Positions 18,381-28,891 are shown, counted from the stretch's first letter. The stretch: 64,000 nt of DNA from Ricordea florida (GCA_949710005.1 OX453274.1:18867691-18931690), one strand, 5' to 3'. Notes: a model not told the origin generated them from the sequence alone. Numbers and translations: made by a program.

Positions 18381-19598
18381 ATGGAAGAAGATATACCATT
18401 AGAAGATTTGCCGAAAGGAACTGATGATAATGATGATGGGGATGATACATTTTACCAAAGCCCAAATACATCTACATCTGTTGATCAAGGATATCTTGGT
18501 TACTCCGAATATATGGAGGAAAGAAAACGACTTCAATGGGAAATAAAAGATGAAGAGAAAACGCCAAATATTGTAGAAAGAGATGAGAAATATGACAGAA
18601 GGCGAGAAGCAGGTCAGGAACTCAAACGCTATTTACCAACTTACAATCCTAATGACGCGACATTTAATGTAACATATGGAGAAGATGGCAGTATATTAGC
18701 AGAATTTAGTAATAGGAAGGGTTCTGCACCACATGTCATACTTACTAAAGATAAAGTTCTTAGGCTTGAAGATTTACCAAAAACAATGAGAAAAGCTCTA
18801 GGTGCCGATTATGAAACAATGTTAGATAAATATAATGATGCCATATCACAATTTAATGAAGAAAAAGAAAAACATAATGAATTACTTTCTGCAGTACAAG
18901 GAATAGATTCACTTTTAGCAACAAGAACGGAGGAGATTAGCCGATATGACGAAAGAGAAAAAGAACTACGCCAATTCATTGAGAAACAACAGGTGCAAAA
19001 AGCAGAAAATAAAAGTCTTTTCGATCAAACCGTTAAACAGAATATAGAATTAAAAATACAAGCAGAAAGACTTTTGGATGAAACAAAATTATACAAAGAA
19101 GAAATAGACAAATATAAGAAGGGAAAATCTAATTTATCAAAGTTAGAACAAAGCAATGAGAGATTAAAATCTGAGGTTGATAAATTAAGAGAACAGATTA
19201 GAAATAAAACAATTTCAATCGAAGAACAATTATCAGTTATAGATGGGCGAAAAGATGAAATACTTAAAAATTTGCCATTACGGGAGCGGATAAAATATAT
19301 CTTCAAAAAGTATGGTTTTACAGTTTTTGCTGTTGTCAGTGCAGTAGGTGTTATCATTGGGGTTATAGTTTCTAATCTTTCAAAGGGTTTATCTACATTG
19401 GGTAAGGGAGTTGGTAATGGATTAAAAACTATAGGTAAAAAATTAGGTAAAATATTACCAGGAATGGTAGGAGCAATAGTTAGCTTTTTATTCAAAACAG
19501 CCGGTCAAGTTATTGGATTTTTAGGTGAAAATGCTTGGCTTTTGATAATGGCTGTAGTTTTATATTTTGTTGAAAGTATAAAAAAGAAGAGAAGGTAG
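18381..19598 (+). CDS. Coiled-coil membrane protein (P1)
   Basis: A 405-aa product: acidic N-terminus, a small globular part (about 70-150), a long coiled coil (about 150-300, Glu/Lys/Leu heptads), then NLPLRERIKYIFKKYGF, a membrane segment (FAVVSAVGVIIGVIVSNL), a Gly/Lys amphipathic stretch (SKGLSTLGKGVGNGLKTIGK) and a final membrane segment (NAWLLIMAVVLYFVE). The C-terminal third is the part best conserved in P2. It is seen in other Polintons as an unnamed protein. The amphipathic helix recalls membrane-lytic virion proteins; that is speculation. A TCTAAAGAC box at 18349-18357 and the TTACTGATGAGTAA leader precede it. Confidence 0.8.
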   Translation: MEEDIPLEDLPKGTDDNDDGDDTFYQSPNTSTSVDQGYLGYSEYMEERKRLQWEIKDEEKTPNIVERDEKYDRRREAGQELKRYLPTYNPNDATFNVTYGEDGSILAEFSNRKGSAPHVILTKDKVLRLEDLPKTMRKALGADYETMLDKYNDAISQFNEEKEKHNELLSAVQGIDSLLATRTEEISRYDEREKELRQFIEKQQVQKAENKSLFDQTVKQNIELKIQAERLLDETKLYKEEIDKYKKGKSNLSKLEQSNERLKSEVDKLREQIRNKTISIEEQLSVIDGRKDEILKNLPLRERIKYIFKKYGFTVFAVVSAVGVIIGVIVSNLSKGLSTLGKGVGNGLKTIGKKLGKILPGMVGAIVSFLFKTAGQVIGFLGENAWLLIMAVVLYFVESIKKKRR

Positions 19599-19633
19599 AT
19601 CTAAAGATATCATGTTGAGTAGTAAAAAATAAT

Positions 19634-20233
19634 ATGGATGAATACAATAGAATTTACCCTGTATTACCTAATAATCCAAATCCTATTAATTTCAGACTAC
19701 AAAAATCAAGCGAAGTACTACAAAATCTTGAGAGAGAAATTAAACATTACGAAGAAGTAAGGAAAAAATATAATAGGGTGAGAGGAATATGTACAAAAAT
19801 TAGTTTTTGTGGTGGTTTGATTTCAGTTATTCTATCAGCAAGCGGTTTGAGTACATCTCTCACGGGTTTTGGCACTATTGTTGGTGTGCCTTTGGGAGTT
19901 GTAGGTGGTTTTTTTGGTGGGTTATCGGTTGGATTTGGTATTGCTTCTAAAAGACTTTCTGGTAAAGTTAGTAAACACGAACAAACCGCTGCAATTGCAA
20001 AATCAAAATTAAACACAATTAACGATTTAGTTTCAAAAGCTTTGAAAGATAATGTTATATCCGATCAAGAATTTTCTATAATTTTAGCAGAGGCGGATAA
20101 GTTTGAAAAACTAAAACTAGAAGTTCGACAAAAATTTAGAAAAGACACAGAAAAAAACTTGGATATGTCTGTGATAAGGAGAGAAGTGCACGAAAATCTA
20201 TTAAAAGAACTTACCGGAGGGAAAGGACATTAA
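19634..20233 (+). CDS. Conserved helical membrane-associated protein (P1)
   Basis: A 199-aa product: N-terminal helix, a Gly-rich hydrophobic hairpin (about 60-105, including LSTSLTGFGTIVGVPLGVVG), then a long conserved helix (KVSKHEQTAAIAKSKLNTIN followed by DLVSKALKDNVISDQEF). It is found in many Polinton-type elements, without a named function. TCTAAAGAT (19600-19608) precedes it. The P2 homologue carries double-hairpin inserts near both its ends. Confidence 0.8.
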   Translation: MDEYNRIYPVLPNNPNPINFRLQKSSEVLQNLEREIKHYEEVRKKYNRVRGICTKISFCGGLISVILSASGLSTSLTGFGTIVGVPLGVVGGFFGGLSVGFGIASKRLSGKVSKHEQTAAIAKSKLNTINDLVSKALKDNVISDQEFSIILAEADKFEKLKLEVRQKFRKDTEKNLDMSVIRREVHENLLKELTGGKGH

Positions 20234-20348
20234 AAATTTCATATGAGAAACCTGAAGTTGGTTGTAATTGTTTTGCGGGTATTAATTGAATTTACATCTT
20301 ATTCTTAAAAGGTCTAAAGACCACATTATTTGAAACACAAAGAATAAG

Positions 20349-21887
20349 ATGTTATTGGATGATTTCAAAAATCGTTACCCAAACGCCAACCTTGATAAAT
20401 TTACATTTGTGAATGATTCATATGGAGGATATATTAAATGGAAAGTTAATGGAATGACTGTAATGTCTAATGATGATCCTACTGGGAAAACATGGACAGA
20501 TGATCTTTCTAATAACTTGAAAACGCTGTTATGGGGAGATTTAGGCTTAGAAAATAAAGTTAAGGTTGGTTCATTTCCAAAAAGTTTATCCATTACAAAT
20601 CAAAAATACTCAATACCAGCTATTAACTTTGATGACTTTACAACTGATATAACAAAAATGCTAACCTTACTGGATATTTACGTTTCAAATACCAAGAAAT
20701 TTACAGCAAAGATGAGAAACATATTTACATCCCAAGTTGTAACATTCAATACTGCAAAACAAAGTAGAAAATGGTTAAATTCACCTGATATTAATTATTG
20801 GCCTCAACAGCTTAACTTTGCAGTATGGTGTGCTACATCTGGCTGTGGTATAAGTCCTTTTGAGAGTTTAAATTATCCTAAAGTAGTTAGTAGTTTCATA
20901 AAGTTTCATGTGTATTTTACAATAAGACGAATATTGTATGAAATGAAACTACCTTTACCCGACGAACAACCTTTTGTGATAAATAATAATCCATATAGTA
21001 AAGTAGCATACCAACGGTTGTGTGCAGAATTTAACATATCAAAAAACTCAGACTTTAGATGGAAAGGTGGAAGAAATGGCGGTTTGGGGGATATATTCCT
21101 TGATTATGGCGCGGGATATCACGGAAAAGGAGGGGGATATCAAAATGTACATTTGGTAAGAAATTATGATGTTGAAGCAGATCAATGGCCTGGTGAAGAC
21201 GGTAAATTCGCTGATGAGGGTGGTAAGAAGGAAAAGGGTAATCTCATCTCATTTATCCGTAACGATGACTTTGCCGGTTTCAAATATGCTTGGTTTATCC
21301 CCACAAGCGGTTATGGTCTCACTAAAGCCGGGCTTGGTAGATTGAATCGATCTGCAGAAGCTTTTGTATACTGTATATTGGGGGCGCAAGTTAACACTAG
21401 AAATTCGATTTATGGTAATGGCGGTGGAGCTATTGAGACACAACAAGAATTCTTGTCTTTATTTGAAAGTAGTGTGATCGAGAATGACATTTCTAGTTCT
21501 ATACAAAGGTATCAATTAGCTGTACAAGAATCGAAATTACGTCTTGATGTCGCTATTGCTCCTGGTGTTTGGTTGATGCCGAGTAATATGATAATCAACA
21601 CTGAAAGCGTGGTTGGATATAATAACAAACTTATGAAAGCTAGTAATGATATGAATTTTGGAGTGAATAATTCCCTAAATACTGAAACAAAACCTGTTGG
21701 AATAAACCATAATTTGGGGGCTTCAAAAGTTTCATTACCACATAAAACCGAAAACAAACCACCATCAGAAACAACACAAACAGATCCAATTAAATCAACT
21801 CAACCCTCCCCCCGGTCGCAACATGAAAATAATCTGATAATATTTATGGTTTTTGGCGGTGCAATAGCTTGGTTCCTATTTCGTTAA
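20349..21887 (+). CDS. Conserved 512-aa virion-type protein with C-terminal anchor (P1)
   Basis: A large protein well conserved between P1 and P2 (WPQQLNFAVWCATSGCGISP, then KFHVYFTIRRILYE, and RWKGGRNGGLGDIFLDYG). The body looks soluble, then comes a low-complexity Pro/Thr/Ser linker and a C-terminal hydrophobic anchor (IIFMVFGGAIAWFLFR). I do not recognise the fold. Size, conservation and position after the capsid block suggest a structural protein, perhaps a spike or an attachment protein; this is an inference. TCTAAAGAC within a GGTCTAAAGACC dyad (20311-20322) lies about 27 bp upstream. Confidence 0.8.
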   Translation: MLLDDFKNRYPNANLDKFTFVNDSYGGYIKWKVNGMTVMSNDDPTGKTWTDDLSNNLKTLLWGDLGLENKVKVGSFPKSLSITNQKYSIPAINFDDFTTDITKMLTLLDIYVSNTKKFTAKMRNIFTSQVVTFNTAKQSRKWLNSPDINYWPQQLNFAVWCATSGCGISPFESLNYPKVVSSFIKFHVYFTIRRILYEMKLPLPDEQPFVINNNPYSKVAYQRLCAEFNISKNSDFRWKGGRNGGLGDIFLDYGAGYHGKGGGYQNVHLVRNYDVEADQWPGEDGKFADEGGKKEKGNLISFIRNDDFAGFKYAWFIPTSGYGLTKAGLGRLNRSAEAFVYCILGAQVNTRNSIYGNGGGAIETQQEFLSLFESSVIENDISSSIQRYQLAVQESKLRLDVAIAPGVWLMPSNMIINTESVVGYNNKLMKASNDMNFGVNNSLNTETKPVGINHNLGASKVSLPHKTENKPPSETTQTDPIKSTQPSPRSQHENNLIIFMVFGGAIAWFLFR

Positions 21888-21936
21888 TGTTTTGATTATA
21901 GAAATCTAAAGATGAATATGATGTAATCAAAACAAA

Positions 21937-22572
21937 ATGTTAAGCATAACAATGTATGAGTCGGAAACTAGGATTTTTTTGGATCCCCCGCTGAAAAATA
22001 TTCGGGAGATACAGCTTCTGGATTGCAATATAAAGACCAAAAGATTGATTAATTTCAAGGATAAACAGACCTTATTCAATGATAAGAATCAGAGCTTAAT
22101 AATAATTCAGCCCGGTACATATTCTCTTCGTAACATTCAATCGATCTTTTTTAATGATCCTGATGTGAAAAAGATAACAATAATTGAGACTGATACTGTT
22201 GACTATCTTTATTCAAATAAGAACTTCAAAATTAGACTTACGAGAGGATTGTCGATTGCTTTAGGGGTACCTGAAGTTATAAATCCTGGTAAATTATACC
22301 CCATAAATATCCAGATTAAGGAACCACTGAGACTTATGTGTAGTATAGTTGATAACAAGTCTTCGTATTTGAACAAAACCAAAAATGGTGAACTTGTAAA
22401 ACTCTCTCCATCACAACTACTCGCGAACATACCCTCAAAGGATTATCCAACAATTCCAGTTCGAAAATATGATAACGTCATAAATCACTTTGATTTAACC
22501 ATATTAGACAATGAATGGGAAAAACTTGATCTTAAGGGCTCTCCCATAACTTTTAGTTTAAGATTTGGATAA
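21937..22572 (+). CDS. Beta-rich minor virion protein (P1)
   Basis: A 211-aa product, predicted beta-rich, with LSITMYESETRIFLDPP at the start and LRLMCSIVDNKSSY plus LSPSQLLANIP in the C-terminal half, ending ITFSLRFG. These motifs belong to a Polinton protein type whose second half looks like a jelly-roll; a penton or minor capsid role is possible but unproven. TCTAAAGAT (21905-21913) precedes it. P2 has a full homologue (55070-55705) and, uniquely, a shortened one (51983-52372). Confidence 0.75.
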   Translation: MLSITMYESETRIFLDPPLKNIREIQLLDCNIKTKRLINFKDKQTLFNDKNQSLIIIQPGTYSLRNIQSIFFNDPDVKKITIIETDTVDYLYSNKNFKIRLTRGLSIALGVPEVINPGKLYPINIQIKEPLRLMCSIVDNKSSYLNKTKNGELVKLSPSQLLANIPSKDYPTIPVRKYDNVINHFDLTILDNEWEKLDLKGSPITFSLRFG

Positions 22573-22602
22573 TTTCGACGTGGTTGGTCCTTAAGGTCTT
22601 TT

Positions 22603-22634
22603 TGTTACATAACTATTACTTGAGTTATATAACA
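22603..22634. terminator. AT-rich palindrome between convergent genes (P1)
   Basis: TGTTACATAACT (22603-22614) and AGTTATATAACA (22623-22634) pair over an 8-nt loop, between the last plus-strand gene and the minus-strand SAP/zinc gene. It is the same design as the palindrome at 17417-17448. Confidence 0.65.
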
Positions 22635-22647
22635 CAATTACATAAGA

Positions 22648-23124
22648 TTATTCATCCGGTCCAATTCTTCCATTTTCATTTTTAAAATTCATTCTACATT
22701 CCTTACAAGAAGCTTTTTGCTTACCATGTTCACAAATTTGCGTTCCTCCACAATCCTTACATTGATGTTTTTGTTTACCATGTTCGCAAATATGGGATCC
22801 GCCGCATTCTTTACAACGATACTTATATTTATTGTGTTTGCATACTTGCGATCCCCTACACTTTTTACAAGCGTACTTAACTCTATCATGTTCGCATATT
22901 TGAGATCCACCGCATTCTTTGCAAAAATATTTAATTTTTCCATGAATACAAGTGTAAACGCTATTAATAGTAACTTTTTCAATTAAACTAATAATCTCCT
23001 CCTCTTTGTATTTTTTAACCTCATTAATAAGATCTTTTTTACTCATTTTTGATCTCCCTTTAATTTTTAACTCTCTCGCAATTCTTTTTAGTTCACAAAA
23101 ATACAAATCATTTAATTTATCCAT
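22648..23124 (-). CDS. SAP plus Cys/His zinc-repeat protein (P1)
   Basis: A 158-aa product with an N-terminal SAP-like DNA-binding helix pair (MDKLNDLYFCELKRIARELK, then KIKGRSK) and five to six tandem repeats of a C-x-H/CxxC unit (for example GGSQICEHDRVKYACKKC), resembling EsV-1-7-type Cys-rich repeats of algal viruses. It probably binds DNA, perhaps the termini or host chromatin. I chose ATG 23124 because it matches the polymerase start in the opposite TIR; the first four codons (MDKL) lie inside the TIR. An upstream in-frame ATG at 23178 would put 18 more residues inside the repeat and is unlikely. Confidence 0.8.
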   Translation of the reverse strand: MDKLNDLYFCELKRIARELKIKGRSKMSKKDLINEVKKYKEEEIISLIEKVTINSVYTCIHGKIKYFCKECGGSQICEHDRVKYACKKCRGSQVCKHNKYKYRCKECGGSHICEHGKQKHQCKDCGGTQICEHGKQKASCKECRMNFKNENGRIGPDE

Positions 23125-23393
23125 GTTGTTATTTTTTTGTGAAATATTTCTTATTTTTAAATCATTTTTTATTCGCAATATCTGATAAAAATTTACGAGA
23201 TCTTTTCGTTTTTGGGTAATCTTCGCCTTTTTTCTTGATCTTGTGTAATTTTGAGTGAATCTTTACATAAATCTTTTTCGTACTCTTGAGTGATAACAAA
23301 AAATGTGCGCGCGTGGGTGAAAAAAACAACATGTGTGTGTGTGTGAAAACAACAACATGTGTGTGTGTGGGGCAAAACCCTCTCATCTACTAC
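23112..23393 (-). repeat. P1 right terminal inverted repeat
   Basis: Complement of 7628-7909 with a few single-base indels in A runs. It ends CATCTACTAC next to TTTCGG. It contains the promoter and first codons of the SAP/zinc gene. Confidence 0.92.
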
Positions 23394-23463
23394 TTTCGGT
23401 CTTAGACCTTCGTCAGTTACAGCTTATATTTATATTTATATTTATTATATTTATATTTATTAT

Positions 23464-23570
23464 TCCTCGCGAAGCGAGGCCGAAGGCCGAGCGTAGCGAG
23501 GTTACTAATCGTGTCGCTTCCGGTCAGACCACGTGGCTCGCAAGCCCGAGTAAATCGAGCCGAGAGTTTT
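23464..23570 (-). repeat. GC-rich interspersed repeat, copy 1
   Basis: One of five copies in the window of a repeat reading (on the other strand) CTCGGCTCGATTTACTCGGG...CACGTGGTCTGACCGG...ATTAGTAACCTCGC. This copy ends with two extra hairpins, CCTCGC-gaa-GCGAGG and GGCC-gaa-GGCC. It stands out sharply from its AT-rich surroundings and usually lies beside AT microsatellites. Confidence 0.85.
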
Positions 23571-23572
23571 TA

Positions 23573-23617
<45 letters not shown>

Positions 23618-23630
23618 ATATCTATATTTT

Positions 23631-26428
23631 AAAGGTGTCCGTTCGCAGGCCAGGTTACCTGGCAATAGTAGCGTATTTGAGAACTCCTGAATTTCCGCCA
23701 TTTCGAATGCGGTGATGCCTTTTTGAAAGAAATGTAAATTTTGTGGAAACGGATTTCACTCGTCCTGGAAGTGCATCCCAGCAAGATGATCTCCGAGATA
23801 TTCAAGAAAGAGTAGCCCGAGATCGTCGCCGAGTAAGTTCGAACACCGTGAAAATCAACACAAGGAAAGCACGACTCAAAGCAGGGAAAGAGTACGACAG
23901 CAGGGCGAATAACAACAGACATCCGTCATCGCAGCAAAGACAAAAACTGCTCGCTCTAGAAAAAGGCAAACGAAACAGCAGGGAAAAGGACCAGGAATTC
24001 AACCAAGTTAGTTTTGAATTTGAATGTGTTATTGATAGAAATACAGAACAGGAGTGAACGATTACATAACGAAATATATTAGCGTACTAAATTTAGCAAA
24101 ACGGCTTAGAAGGGAAACCGAGTAGAAACAACTACAACGATTGGAGATGTCTCTGGAAAATAATTATATTAGTCTAAAAACGGAATAGGAAGACGACCAA
24201 CAGATTACAAGAGAATGTAAGTAGGTATTTTTCATAATAAAGCGATAGCGTTTCCATTTTGAAGAAATTCCCAACACAGAGAGTTGCAGTTGTTATAACA
24301 ATCATTTACAACGATGTGATCTGATATCATTGCAACATTGAAAATATTGTAAATTTTCTTGATCTAGCAGCTATGTTTAGCATTTTCAACAGAATATATA
24401 CCCAGTGTCACTATAAAGTACTGGTTCTGCAATATCATCAGTGATCAATGCGATCATTTGAAAATAAAGCAAATGTTATAACTTACTTCTGAGTAGTATT
24501 TCTCTTTGCTATATATATGTATGTATTCTCTGATTGAAAGGTTTCAATAATATTACGTATAGACAACAAGTTTCATAGCCTTTTCACAATGGGTCAGTTT
24601 TACCTTAGAGTTCAATGACCCCCCCCCCCCCCTGATAATATTGCAATCTAGAAACCTGGCCATTTCCCACAAATAAAATGTTAATTCAAGCCTTAATTAA
24701 CATATTAACCTTGTTACTTTCTGTTGTTTACTTCATTTTTATGATGTCAAATATCAATATTTAATAACAACCACAACATACAGTTAACATTTTACATCGG
24801 AAAAACTATATAAAGAAGAAAATAAATTTTGTTATGCCAAAATGTTTATGATCTTTCTCATATATTCATTGCAAGTGTGCTGTATGTAGTAACAAGTGTT
24901 TCAAGTTTTCTAAATGCCCTATCCTTTCAATAATGATTTTCCACACAAACTTTATAGACAAATGACCGCACTAGATTTCAAGCCTTTAAGAAGAAATGGT
25001 ATTGTTTGGAGCTGTTTTGATTACTACCACCTCTGATGGAAAGCCTATTAAGAAGATTTTTGTGTTGCTTGCAGTAATAGAGTAACAATACCTTTACAAA
25101 GGTTAGGGCATGCATCCCACCCCATAAAAATATATTATGTTAAACGTAAAAAATATAACAATAGTAATAATAATAATATCAATACCAGTAATAATAATAG
25201 TAATGATAATAATAATGATAATAATATAATGATAGTGCTTCTCATTACTATATGTCATTGGTTACAGTTCAATACCTCTGGCTGCCATTAAATCTTTCTT
25301 CTGCAGTTTTTATAATAGAAATTTGCATATATTCAAAATAATATAATCTTCTCTTGTTGGGTATGGATATTTTGCCTGTTTCTGTAACAGCACAATTAAA
25401 CTTTCATGTGGTATATACTTTTAACTGATTGATGTCGATTTCACATTATTTTTTTACAGGAGTACGTAGTGCAGCAATCTTTTTCAACATATTAAGATTT
25501 CAATAACTCTTTCTTACATGTATTGTTTTTATGATATGACCTAAAAATAGAACAACCACATACTATACAGTCGGCACTCACTATTACCAAACCTTTATTC
25601 AAAGTTTTTGTAGAATCCAATTGTTTTACCCCCAATTTTTTTTTTGATGTAATGACATTGTATCTCACACTTCTCTTGATATGGCATCTCTTTTGAGGGA
25701 AGAGGAGTTTTTCTATCTACCACTAGGGGTACCATTGCAACTGAAGAGAGTACACAAATTGAAACATGCACTATTCATAATGCTCTCAATTGTGGATACC
25801 TAGGAATGAAATAATGACTGCAGTAGACAATAAAATATCTAATCAGAAGATTCTTCTTACAATGAATCTCATTCAATTATAACCAAAAAACATAAACAAA
25901 AAATAATTGGAGCATTCAACTCATTCTCAGTGTAAGAACATATTGTGTTTAAAAGGGATGTACAACAAAGAAGACAAAGCAGTAGAGACTAAGAAAATAA
26001 AACTAAAAAAAATACAGGTTTTTACACCATGGTAAACACAAGCATTCATATCAACTCTTCAAGATTTCACCTGCAAAAGATTTACAATCATTTTCAATTT
26101 GTGTTAACTGAATATTATTGTGGTACTTCATCGACTCTGTATTCCCTGTCAAGATAATAAATAATTTTACTTTTATTCCCTCTGGTGCAATCTCAGTGGC
26201 AGCGAAAGAGCTAAATGAAGGTTAATTTTTAAGCACTGTGTTGACCGGTATACTGATCATGTAATTTGTACCAGGTGTCACTAATTATGTACCAAACACA
26301 GCATAAGAAATAAAATAATGGGGACTACGCTGATATAAAAAATAAAATATAAAATAAAATATAAAAGCATTGTGACTTATTCAAAAACTAGCTTCGCGAG
26401 GTTTTTGCGGGAGTCGTATTTCTAGTTT
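23631..26428 (+). repeat. Repeat R, copy A (about 2.8 kb)
   Basis: Starts AAAGGTGTCCGTTCGCAGG beside an AT microsatellite and ends near CGCGAGGTTTTTGCGGGAG. The same sequence recurs inverted at 26779-28700 plus 31619-32206 (copy B) and at 32649-35467 (copy C). Near the 5' end a frame of about 100 codons (23743-24057, Arg/Lys-rich) is partly kept in the other copies but closed by stops, so it may be a captured gene fragment. I see no transposase or reverse transcriptase and no matching terminal repeats. It is probably non-autonomous; class unknown. Confidence 0.75.
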
Positions 26429-26472
26429 ATTATTATATTATTATTTATTATATTTATATTTATTATATTTTA

Positions 26473-26578
26473 TGCTGTAACTGACGAAGGTCTAAGACCG
26501 AAACGTTTTTTCTATTAAATTTTTAACTTTTTAACTTTTTTATCGTCAGAAGTTGTCCGTCCTTGCTTTATCTAACGT
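26473..26578 (+). repeat. Penelope-type terminal fragment, uninterrupted (empty P1 site)
   Basis: Reads CTGACGAAGGTCTAAGACC then GAAACG, the complement of the sequence that P1 interrupts at 7627/23394. CTGACGA, a 4-5-bp stem and GAAA match the conserved core of hammerhead ribozymes found at Penelope-like element ends, but I could not find a convincing stem I, so it is probably decayed. Confidence 0.65.
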
Positions 26579-26695
26579 TTTTAAATTCATTTTTGTGGTG
26601 AGGCTTGGACTGTGAATCTTCATTGATCCTCCTGACGCAGTGGCATTCTTTGTTGGCTTGAGGCATTTTATAACCGTTTTTTATATATATATATA

Positions 26696-26778
26696 AACTC
26701 TCGGCTCGATTTACTCGGGCTTGCGAGCCACGTGGTCTGACCGAAAGCGACATGATTAGTAACCTCGCTTCGCGAGGA
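26696..26778 (+). repeat. GC-rich interspersed repeat, copy 2
   Basis: Reads CTCTCGGCTCGATTTACTCG to CCTCGCTTCGCGAGG; the last 15 bases are a perfect hairpin CCTCGC-ttc-GCGAGG. It abuts repeat R copy B directly. Confidence 0.85.
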
Positions 26779-28700
26779 ACTAGAAATACCACTCCCGCAA
26801 AAACCTCGCGAAGCTAGTTTTTGAAGAAGTCACAATACTTTTATATTTTGTTTTTTATTTTATATTTTATTTTTTATATTAGCGTAATCCCCATTATTTT
26901 ATTTGTTATGCTGTGTTTGGTACAAAATTAGTGACACCTGGTGCAAATTACATGATTAGTATACCGCTAAACACAGTGCTCAAAAATCAACCTTCATTTA
27001 GGTCTTTCACTGCCACTGAGATTGCACCAAAGGGAATAGAAGTAAAATTATTTACTATCTTCACAGGGAATACAGAGTCGATGAAGTATCAGAATAATAT
27101 TCACTTAACACAAATTGAAAATGATTGTAAATCTTTTGCATGTGAAATCTTGAAGAGTTGATATGAATGCTTGTGTTTACCACGGTGTAAAAACCTGTGT
27201 TTTTTTTAGTTTTATTTTCTTAGTCTCTACTGCTTTGTCTTCTTTTTTGTACATCACTTTTAAACACAATATGTTATTACACCGAGGATGAGTTGAATGC
27301 TCCAATTATTTTTTGTTTATGTTTTTTTGTTATAATTGCATGAGATTCATTGTAAGAAGAATCTTCTGATTAGATATTTTATTGTCTCCTGCATTCCTAG
27401 AAAACCACAATTGAGAGCATTATGAATAGTGCATTTTTCAATTTGTGTACTCTCTTCAGTTGCAATGGTACCCCCACTCGTAAACAGAAAAATTCCTCTT
27501 CCCTCAAAAGAGATGCCACATCAACAGAAGTGAGAGAAAAAATGGGGGTAAAACAATTGGATTCTACAAAAACTTTGAATAAAGGTTTGGTAATAGTGAG
27601 TGCCGACTGTATAGTATGTGGTTGTGCTATTCTTAGGTCATATCATAAAAACAATTCACGTAAGAAAGAGTTATTGAAATCTTAATTTAATATGTTGAAA
27701 AAGATTGCTGCACTACGTACTCCTGTAAAAAAATAATGTGAAATCAACATCAATCAGTCAAAAGTATATACCACATGAAAGTTTAATTGTGCTGTTACAG
27801 AAACAGGCAAAATATTTATACCCAACCAGAGAATAGTATATTATTTTGAATATATGAAAATTTCTATTATTAAAACTGCAGAAGAAAGATCTAATATACG
27901 GATGGTATTTCATCGAAAAAGTCATGGCAGCCAGAGGTATTGAGCTGTAACAAATGACATATGGTAACGAGAAGCACTATCATTATATTATTATCATTAT
28001 TATTATATATAATTATTATCACTACTATTATTATTACTGGTATTGATATTATTATTATTGTTATATTTTTTACGTTAAACATAATATATTTTTATGGGGT
28101 GGGATGCATGTCGTAAAGATATTGTTACTCTACTACTACAAGCAATACAGAAATCTTCTTAATAGGCTTTCCATCAGAGGTGGTAGCAATCAAAACAGCT
28201 CCAAACAATACCATTTCTTCTTTAAGGCTTAGAATCTAGTGCAGTAATTTGTCTATAAAGTTTGTGTGGAAAATCATTATTGAAAGCATAGGGCATTTAG
28301 GAATCTTGAAACACTTGTTACCACATACAGCACACTTGCAATGAATATATGAGAAAGATCATAAACATTTTGGTATTACAAAATTTATTTTCCTCTTTAT
28401 AAAGTTTTTCCAATGTAAAAGGTTTAACTGTATGTTGTGGTGGTTATTACATATTGATATTTGACATCATAAAAATGACGTAAACAGCAGAAAGTAGCAA
28501 GGTTAATATGTTATGTCTAACTTTGCAAATTAAGGCTTGAATTAACATTTAATTTGTGGGAAAGGGGCAGGGGTTCTGGATAGCAATATTATCAGGGGCG
28601 GTCATTTAACTCTAAGGTAAAACTGACCCATTGTGAAAAGGCTATGAAACTTGTTGTCTCTATGCAATATTATTGAAACCTTTCAATCGGAGAATACATA
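26779..28700 (-). repeat. Repeat R, copy B, first part
   Basis: Inverted relative to copy A and ending in an AT run at about 28700, where the hammerhead/gypsy block is inserted. It resumes at 31619. Copies A and B face each other across about 350 bp, forming a large imperfect palindrome. Confidence 0.75.
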
Positions 28701-28718
28701 CATATATATATATATATA

Positions 28719-28763
28719 TATCCCCTGACGAGTGGGCAACCACGAAACAGGCTTGTAGGGATA
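28719..28763 (+). ncRNA. Type I hammerhead ribozyme
   Basis: All parts of the motif can be read. Stem I TATCCC (28719-28724) pairs with GGGATA (28758-28763). Core CTGACGA is at 28725-28731. Stem II GTGG/CCAC closes a GCAA loop. GAAA follows. Stem III is a very short ACA/TGT. The cleavage triplet is GTA, with cutting expected after A28757. The short stem III is the form described for Penelope-like elements, which need dimeric or tertiary-stabilised RNA to cut. It sits between two AT microsatellites, probably as the remnant of such an element. Confidence 0.8.
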
Positions 28764-28891
28764 AACCTGTAGTTTGTTTGTGTGTTTTTTCTCCCGCAAC
28801 AACTACTTCGCTCTACGTTCACGTATTGAGCACTGTTTTACGATTAATCAACTTTTACACTTTATATATATATATATATACACTGACCCCA

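Larger units (their letters stand above)
7628..23393 (+). mobile_element. Polinton/Maverick P1, complete
   Basis: A 15.77-kb virus-like DNA transposon. Near-identical inverted ends (7628-7909 and 23112-23393) begin AGTAGTAGATGAG. TTTCGG flanks both sides (7622-7627, 23394-23399). It carries a protein-primed DNA polymerase B, retroviral-type integrase, DJR capsid candidate, packaging ATPase and a set of small virion-type genes, the Polinton hallmark set, but no recognisable Ulp1/adenain protease. All main genes are open, so it may be recent or active. The uninterrupted target is preserved in inverted orientation at about 26.5 kb. Confidence 0.95.

Noticed and set aside
20349-21887. The 512-aa protein as the missing protease
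   Set aside because: Conserved Cys residues exist (AVWCATSGCG), but no matching His/Asp arrangement is visible; I keep the function unknown.
22717-22986. Plus-strand frame opposite the zinc-repeat gene
   Set aside because: Mirror of the repeated Cys/His codons; the minus strand has the meaningful protein in both P1 and P2.
26473-26578. Fully functional hammerhead at the empty P1 site
   Set aside because: CTGACGA, stem II and GAAA are present, but I could not pair a convincing stem I, so I list it only as hammerhead-like.
26913-27685. Plus-strand frames within repeat R copy B
   Set aside because: Not kept open in copies A and C and without domain signatures.
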